Shown: piece by piece, positions 59,258 through 64,000 of the stretch
Layout: every line of letters begins with the position of its first letter
Position numbering within the stretch: the first letter of the stretch is position 1
DNA from: Anisodus tanguticus
Lineage: Eukaryota; Streptophyta; Magnoliopsida; Solanales; Solanaceae
Direction of reading: 5' to 3'
Length of the DNA: 64,000 nucleotides
NCBI GenBank assembly: GCA_034509755.1
Contig: CM067539.1
Location: 62,444,513 to 62,508,512, forward strand
The notes under the pieces: generated by a model
Databases searched by the model: none
Told to the model about the DNA's origin: nothing
What the model saw: only the letters and a program-made list of their open reading frames with translations
Translations under genes and position numbers: made by a program

Positions 59258-59428
59258 CGGTTCAAGACATCACGTTCACCGCGCATAGAAGTAAGTCCGA
59301 TGGTATTCAACTATGGAAGGTTCAAAGCCGAGGCTACCTCTCCTTATGCAACATCGGTCCGCCGAAATATTGCTTTGGAAATGAAAAGACACCATGTGAG
59401 TGCGCCAAAATCTCTTTCAAGAGGGGAT

Positions 59429-60632
59429 TGTTGGAAATTTGCCTTTGGCGGGAGTTGCGACCGACCAACTTTAACGGCTTAAACACTAGTGTAACGTATG
59501 TTGGAGAATTCGGTTCTTCACACATGCATGATCTACTAAGTACGTAGATAACCGTAGGGCCAAGAATCGTCAAATTTCATTGAGAAATGAAAGAGATATT
59601 GGTTCACGAAGTAAGGTGTTTGAAGCATGGAAAGTGTGGTATTGTGTGTAATTCTCCCTCATCGGTAGAGGAAGAAAGAATTGTTGTGTATATAAGATTC
59701 GAAATTGGTTTGGGGTTTGGGACCCCAAGGGGTATCCCATGTGTTAAAAGGAGGGAGGACCTAGATGTGCTTCGGTTCGAGGAAAGACCACACGCGCGCC
59801 GCCGCCGCCCGCCCGTCCCGTCCGGTCCGGTTCCGGTTCCGGTTCCGGTTCCGGGTTCTCGGGTCACGGGTCGTGGGCTGTGGGTCTTCTGATATTATCT
59901 TTTTGGGCCAGAAAACTTTGCCAGAAGTACAGTTTGATCCCAGAAGTACAGTTTGATCCCAGAAGTTTCCAGATGTACAGTTCGGACCAGAATTCTTTCA
60001 AAGCAGTTGCCAAGCACTCAATTCAGCCATTTATTTTGGCTTCCTCTTATAATGGCCAAATCCGTTGGTCTTTCACCATTTATGTTGGTGGCTTTACTAC
60101 CTCTATAATGGCCATTATTTGGCTATTATGGAGGTAGTTTTTCAGCCCCTCCCTCACCTATATAAACAACCCCTTACACCATTGTTGAACACTAAGACAT
60201 ATGCACGAAAATACAGAAACAGATGCAGAAAAACAGTGCACGAAAATACACAACCGAAATAGTTTTCTTCCTACAACTTCCAAGCATCATTTCGTTACTC
60301 AATATTCTTCACGGTAGCTCTTGAGTTTCCTTTGCTCAAGGGTTCCATTGCTTTGTTTTATCTTGGGAGACAAATTGTCCAGACGTATAAAGGATACATA
60401 CGGGGCAATATTGTCTTAAGGACAGAGTGCTACACTCGACTCAAAAAAACCAATTTATATTTTTCCGTCTTCTATAAAACTGGAATTTCCAGTTTTTACT
60501 TGTGTAACTATTGTAATTTTCAGATTCCATGTTGAATTATTGAATCTTTGTTTATCCTTTCGAATACTTGTAATAGTTAAATACTTCCCGTACTGCTTTA
60601 TAAAGTACCATAAAGAGAAAAATCTCCCAACA
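59429..60632 (+). repeat. 3' LTR of the copia element
   Basis: Same order of blocks as the 5' LTR, with about 80 extra bases around a (GGTTCC)4 run and a duplicated CAGAAGTACAGTTTGATCC (about 59850-59965). Confidence 0.9.
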
Positions 60633-60637
60633 AATAC

Positions 60638-61490
60638 TGTATAAGAGTTAACTCTATGGTCCGGAATTGGAATTCAGGTCAGTCGGAGTTAATGAAGTTC
60701 AAAGAAGTTGCAGAATCTCATATGCGGTGGAAAATTAACAATGATTCCTCCCTATTTTTGATGGGATAACTGGATAGATCTTGGTCCATTAGCCTCAATG
60801 TTACAACTTGGACCTAGACCAAGTAATACTTTGGTTAATGAGTTCATGAATGAGAACAGTGGAATACTGAAAAGCTGCTGGACAATGTCCCTCAAATTTT
60901 ACAGCAGCATATTGAAAAGATCAAGATCACTGATACTACCAAAAAGGACAAGTGCCTCTAGACACTAACTAGTGGATCTTCCAGGGATCTCATTAGGCAA
61001 AGAATGATACTTACAGCAAGCTGTGGCAAAATGGTGTCCCCTTTAAAATGACTTTCTTAAATTGAAGAATCATGAAGAAAAAGCTATCTCTGGATGATAT
61101 ATTTTTTAAATTTGGACAGATTGTAGATTGTAGATGCAATTGCTGTGTGAACCCTCAATCAGAGACTATTCACCATATTTTTACAGTAGGGGAAATAGCT
61201 AAGAAGGTATGGAACTACTTTTCTAATTCTTTATCCATAAAAGTGCAAAATGGAACAATGAGACATCTTATGTGGAGTTGGTGGGCACATAATAGCTCTA
61301 ATGCCATGCAAAGAACTCTTTGTAACATTTTGCCTGTTATCATTAATTGAAAGTTATGGAAAAGAGGGTGCACAAGCAGGTATGGGCAAAATCCCCACTC
61401 TTTTAAAAAAAATTATCTTTCAAGTTAACTTGCAAGTAAAGCTTCTTCTTTATAAGCATTTTACACAAGTTAATCTTCACTTGTCTTGAA
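60638..61490 (+). pseudogene. LINE zinc-binding region after RT, broken
   Basis: 61072-61350 reads KKLSLDDIFFKFGQIVDCRC, CNCCVNPQSETIHHIFTVGE and VWNYFSNSLSI, the CxxC...H...H block found after RT in plant LINEs. Upstream text (60640-61070) is the same protein with stops. Confidence 0.8.
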
Positions 61491-61530
61491 AAGATATATG
61501 TATGATTGCAGATAAATTCTTCTGGAACAC

Positions 61531-61639
61531 TGTTAAAAGTCTCACATCGGATATGGAATGGAAACATGGACTCCTTATAGGGTGAGGATTGTCCAAGTCC
61601 ATATGTTTCCATTCCATATCCGATGTGGGACTCTTAACA
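61531..61639. mobile_element. 109-bp palindromic TRIM-LTR-like insertion with 5-bp TSD
   Basis: The left arm TGTTAAAAGTCTCACATCGG and the reverse complement of the right arm TGTTAAGAGTCCCACATCGG match over ~43 bases with few differences. The arms are joined by a ~22-base loop with GGGTGAGGATTGTCC. A perfect TSD AACAC (61526-61530 and 61640-61644) shows it inserted as a unit. The arms are the start of the TRIM LTR seen at 62162 and 5593. Confidence 0.85.
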
Positions 61640-61644
61640 AACAC

Positions 61645-62036
61645 AAATACAAAATCAACACTAATGAAAGCTCATTAGAAAGAGAAAAGAAAGCTGGAGT
61701 ATGAGGCATTATCAGAAGCTCAGATGGAAGAATGATGTTGGCTTTCACTGAAAGTTTAGAGTTCTGCAGTAACAATTTAGCAGAAATCAGAGCTGCTATA
61801 ATTTAATTACATTATAGTTCAACTTTGGGTATAAGTAATATCATTCTTGAAATGGACTCCAAACTCATTGTGGATATGATCAATGGCATCAACACCCCAT
61901 CTTGGAGATTTCAGCATCAGATAGAATTGATTCAAGATTGGCTTAGCAAACTCTAAAGCACTGCTAGACATTGCTATAGAAAAGATAACACAGTGACATA
62001 TATTCTCTCTAAGCAGGGATCTTATCATATTAAAAC
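61645..62036 (+). pseudogene. LINE C-terminal RNase H, broken
   Basis: Readable parts are IIRSSDGRMMLAFTESLEFC, SNNLAEIRAAI, then NIILEMDSKLIVDMINGINT and ARHCYRKDNTV. These are the RVT_3-type RNase H motifs, with catalytic D, E and D positions visible. A stop (TAA at 61803-61805) and another near 61954 break it. RNase H at the C-terminus is found in part of the plant L1 LINEs. Confidence 0.8.
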
Positions 62037-62280
62037 ACGGCCCAAGATCCATTTTTTACATGGTATCAGAGCCAGACTCATTCCAATTCTTTGTTGACCG
62101 ATGTTGGGCTCCAAATTATATTATTCACGTTCCAGTTAACGAGGTCTGGGCGTGCGGAAAGTGTTAAGAGTCCCACATCATATATGAAATGGGAACATTA
62201 ACTTCTTATATGGACTTAACAATCATCATCCTACATGCTAACTTTTGAGGTTGAGTTAGGTTCAAGATTCATTCTTACGG
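62037..62280 (+). mobile_element. TRIM-like retroelement fragment
   Basis: The end of an LTR (...TTTTTTACA) is followed by TGGTATCAGAGCC (62060-62072), a short internal region ending in a GGGCGTGCGGAAAG purine tract, and a second LTR from TGTTAAGAGTCCCACATC at 62162 to about 62280. Same family as 5397-5593. Confidence 0.7.
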
Positions 62281-64000
62281 GATATATCAAAACCTACAAA
62301 GCCTGTCTAAGGACGCTATAGGTTCCTACAGGCTTGACAGATGTGGCATGCCTAGTTTTAGAATTAGGAAGAACAAACTTGGTATAGGGTACCTATTTAT
62401 TTAACAAATGATGAATTTGTTTGTGACAATAGATTCAACATTTGTTCACTATGATTTTTGACAACTAACATGTATAGGAGGATCCCCTCTATATGGAATG
62501 ACCTGTCATTTCATTTTTTACTGGGTAGTTACCATATAACTGCCCCTAACTGTACTGTTCATTTTCCATCAACAAAATCTAAATTTAACCAAAATAAAAA
62601 AGAACGTTGGATAAATTATTTTCCTACTAATATTTCTTGCAGAGCACGTTTATTTGGCAACTTACTTTGATTTCTTTTTGGGATAAAGCTAAACAGCAGT
62701 GTGGTACAAAATGGAGAATACATGTATAAGATTTAGGACGAAACCCAAAAAAAAACCTAATCTATGCCGACAAAGGACAACTATTCGTTTTTTTTTTTAC
62801 ACTTATAAGACTTCTCTGGTAAACAAAAGACACGTCAATTTCTCTAAGTATTATAAAGTCTATAATACCCTTAGCCTTTTTATAATTGTCATATAACAGA
62901 TGTCAAAACTTGCCATTTCTAATATATAGTAAGTAATTATAAAAAAATTATTTAAATCGAGTATTAATTATTAATTAAATATCTGGGGTGGTCTAATACA
63001 CTATTTGATCGGACGGCTCTGAGAAAGATAAAAAGAAAATTAATACTCAAACAACTGCACCAAGTGAATGTCGTCATCGAACAATTGACATCCGAAATTT
63101 CCTCTCCCTTTAGATCGAATTAGCGAACTTCATCGGGTGATTTTATCGCGCATGCACTAATAGTATAAAGTTCATCTTAAATGCCTTAATACTATCATAT
63201 ACTTATATGGTAACTACCAATAAGTACTCACTATCAGTAGAATTAGTAATTTAGAAAATAAAATTATAACATGTTAGATTACTATGATAGTTTAAAAGTG
63301 ATTTACATTGTAGTTATATGAGTTAATTCCATTTCAAATATATAAATTCTTACGCAGAGAATCAAGCAAATGACCGATGAATGGAAAAGAGGGAAAGAGA
63401 TCAACAATATAATAATATTGGTTAAGTATCTTGTGAATTCCAACTAATATAAATTGGTGTAATATAATTACATTATTATTCTTGTCATGAATCTTTGTCG
63501 CACTTCTTTTTTTGTCATATTGAGACAAGAAAGATACGAACTTAAGACTAAATTCATAAATATTGTGTAAGTGATGATATAAACAGTAATTTCATAAACA
63601 CACTTAGTAGAACAGTTACTGTCAAACAGAACTTGATACAACATCATGTTTGAAAGTACAATTTTTATTTTAGTCCATATTGGCGATCTGCAAAACAAAA
63701 AAAGACATGAAGATTAAGACAAACGGGATATGGGAGATTTTTAGAACAAAGGATGAGTGCTAACGGTTAATAAAGTGGATAATTATCACGAAAAATTTGA
63801 GTCCAAGTTTCAACACGGACAAAAAACGTTTGCAACATTTTGTGATAACAAATATGAGATACATGTGCAACGCACGTGTTCAGAAACATCATATTATACT
63901 AAGAATAGAAAGTGTTGGTTTACAAAGGTTGCAGGAAACGGGAATTGCAAGTAACTGCAAAGTAATTCAAGAACTGAAAATTACAATAGAACAACAAAAC
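62281..64000. other. AT-rich intergenic DNA, no gene recognised
   Basis: ORFs of up to 76 codons occur on both strands but show no domain, codon bias or splice context. No tRNA, repeat boundary or promoter could be supported. Confidence 0.4.

Larger units (their letters stand above)
54237..60632 (+). mobile_element. Ty1/copia retrotransposon, complete, with 5-bp TSD
   Basis: A perfect TSD AATAC (54232-54236 and 60633-60637) flanks LTRs at 54237-55360 and 59429-60632, each starting TGTTGGAAATTTGCC and ending ...TCTCCCAACA. A purine tract TTCAAGAGGGGAT precedes the 3' LTR. The 4.07 kb interior has copia text but no long frame. The LTRs are nearly identical apart from a few indels and a GGTTCC expansion in the 3' copy. 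No standard Met-tRNA primer site follows the 5' LTR. Confidence 0.92.
53279..62036 (+). mobile_element. LINE fragment (RT to terminal RNase H), plus strand, split by later insertions
   Basis: The fragment begins inside RT, directly after the chromovirus LTR, and continues to a C-terminal RNase H. It is interrupted by a complete copia element (54237-60632) and a 109-bp palindrome (61531-61639). The coding sense resumes across the copia insertion (text KSKYC is split by the AATAC TSD). Its 5' part, including the endonuclease, is missing. Confidence 0.85.

Noticed and set aside
8192..62280. Integrated virus (pararetrovirus) origin for some RT fragments
   Set aside because: Every RT fragment has neighbours (copia RNase H order, gypsy integrase after RT, LINE zinc block) that fit retrotransposons; no movement-protein or coat-protein-like region was seen.
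62458..63954. Several 60-76 codon ORFs on both strands
   Set aside because: AT-rich intergenic DNA; no domains, splice signals or conserved features.

Overview
The window is nuclear DNA of a flowering plant, most likely a member of the Solanaceae. The evidence is short AT-rich genes with GT-AG introns, a floral-type class I defensin, a SABATH methyltransferase, an ITN1-like ankyrin gene, and the usual plant mix of Stowaway and hAT MITEs, Ty1/copia, Ty3/gypsy, TRIM and L1-type LINE elements. The species assignment is inference. Most of the 64 kb is transposable-element sequence, much of it nested, and nearly all element ORFs are broken.

Layout. 1-352: first exon and start of intron 1 of an ankyrin-repeat gene on the minus strand, running off the left edge. 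870-7700: small elements, including two Stowaway MITEs, a 3.5 kb hAT transposon with 8-bp target-site duplication (TSD) and decayed transposase (1538-5060), a MITE split by a TRIM piece, a GGATCC-rich hAT MITE (5715-6357) and a (TATTG)n array. 8192-16620: decayed Tat-lineage Ty3/gypsy element with two RNase H domains and an antisense coiled-coil ORF, itself hit by a second GGATCC-rich hAT MITE (14966-15775). 18010-24982: full-length minus-strand LINE with a 16-bp TSD, interrupted in the last codons of ORF2 by a solo LTR. 25875-26793: second solo LTR of the same family, opposite orientation. 27354-32262: minus-strand Ty1/copia element.

32263-40200 is the main host-gene island: two almost identical intact defensin genes (33131-33836 and 36584-37289) in a recent ~0.93 kb segmental duplication, a SABATH methyltransferase cut off after exon 2 between them (minus strand), and a decayed third defensin (39508-40096). 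40440-53278 is a pile of retroelement pieces: an LTR, two minus-strand copia fragments, a gypsy integrase/chromodomain fragment, a 3.16 kb solo-LTR/LARD-like unit and two further LTRs. 53279-62036 is a plus-strand LINE fragment with a terminal RNase H, split by a complete copia element with 5-bp TSD (54237-60632) and by a 109-bp palindromic insertion with 5-bp TSD (61531-61639). From 62281 to the end no gene was recognised.

The only genes that look intact are the two defensins and, as far as visible, the ankyrin exon. I did not find an undescribed multi-gene system. The points most worth checking are the defensin duplication with its extra promoter copy, the palindromic TRIM-like insertion, the retroelement antisense ORF, and the copia element with nearly identical LTRs but a dead interior.
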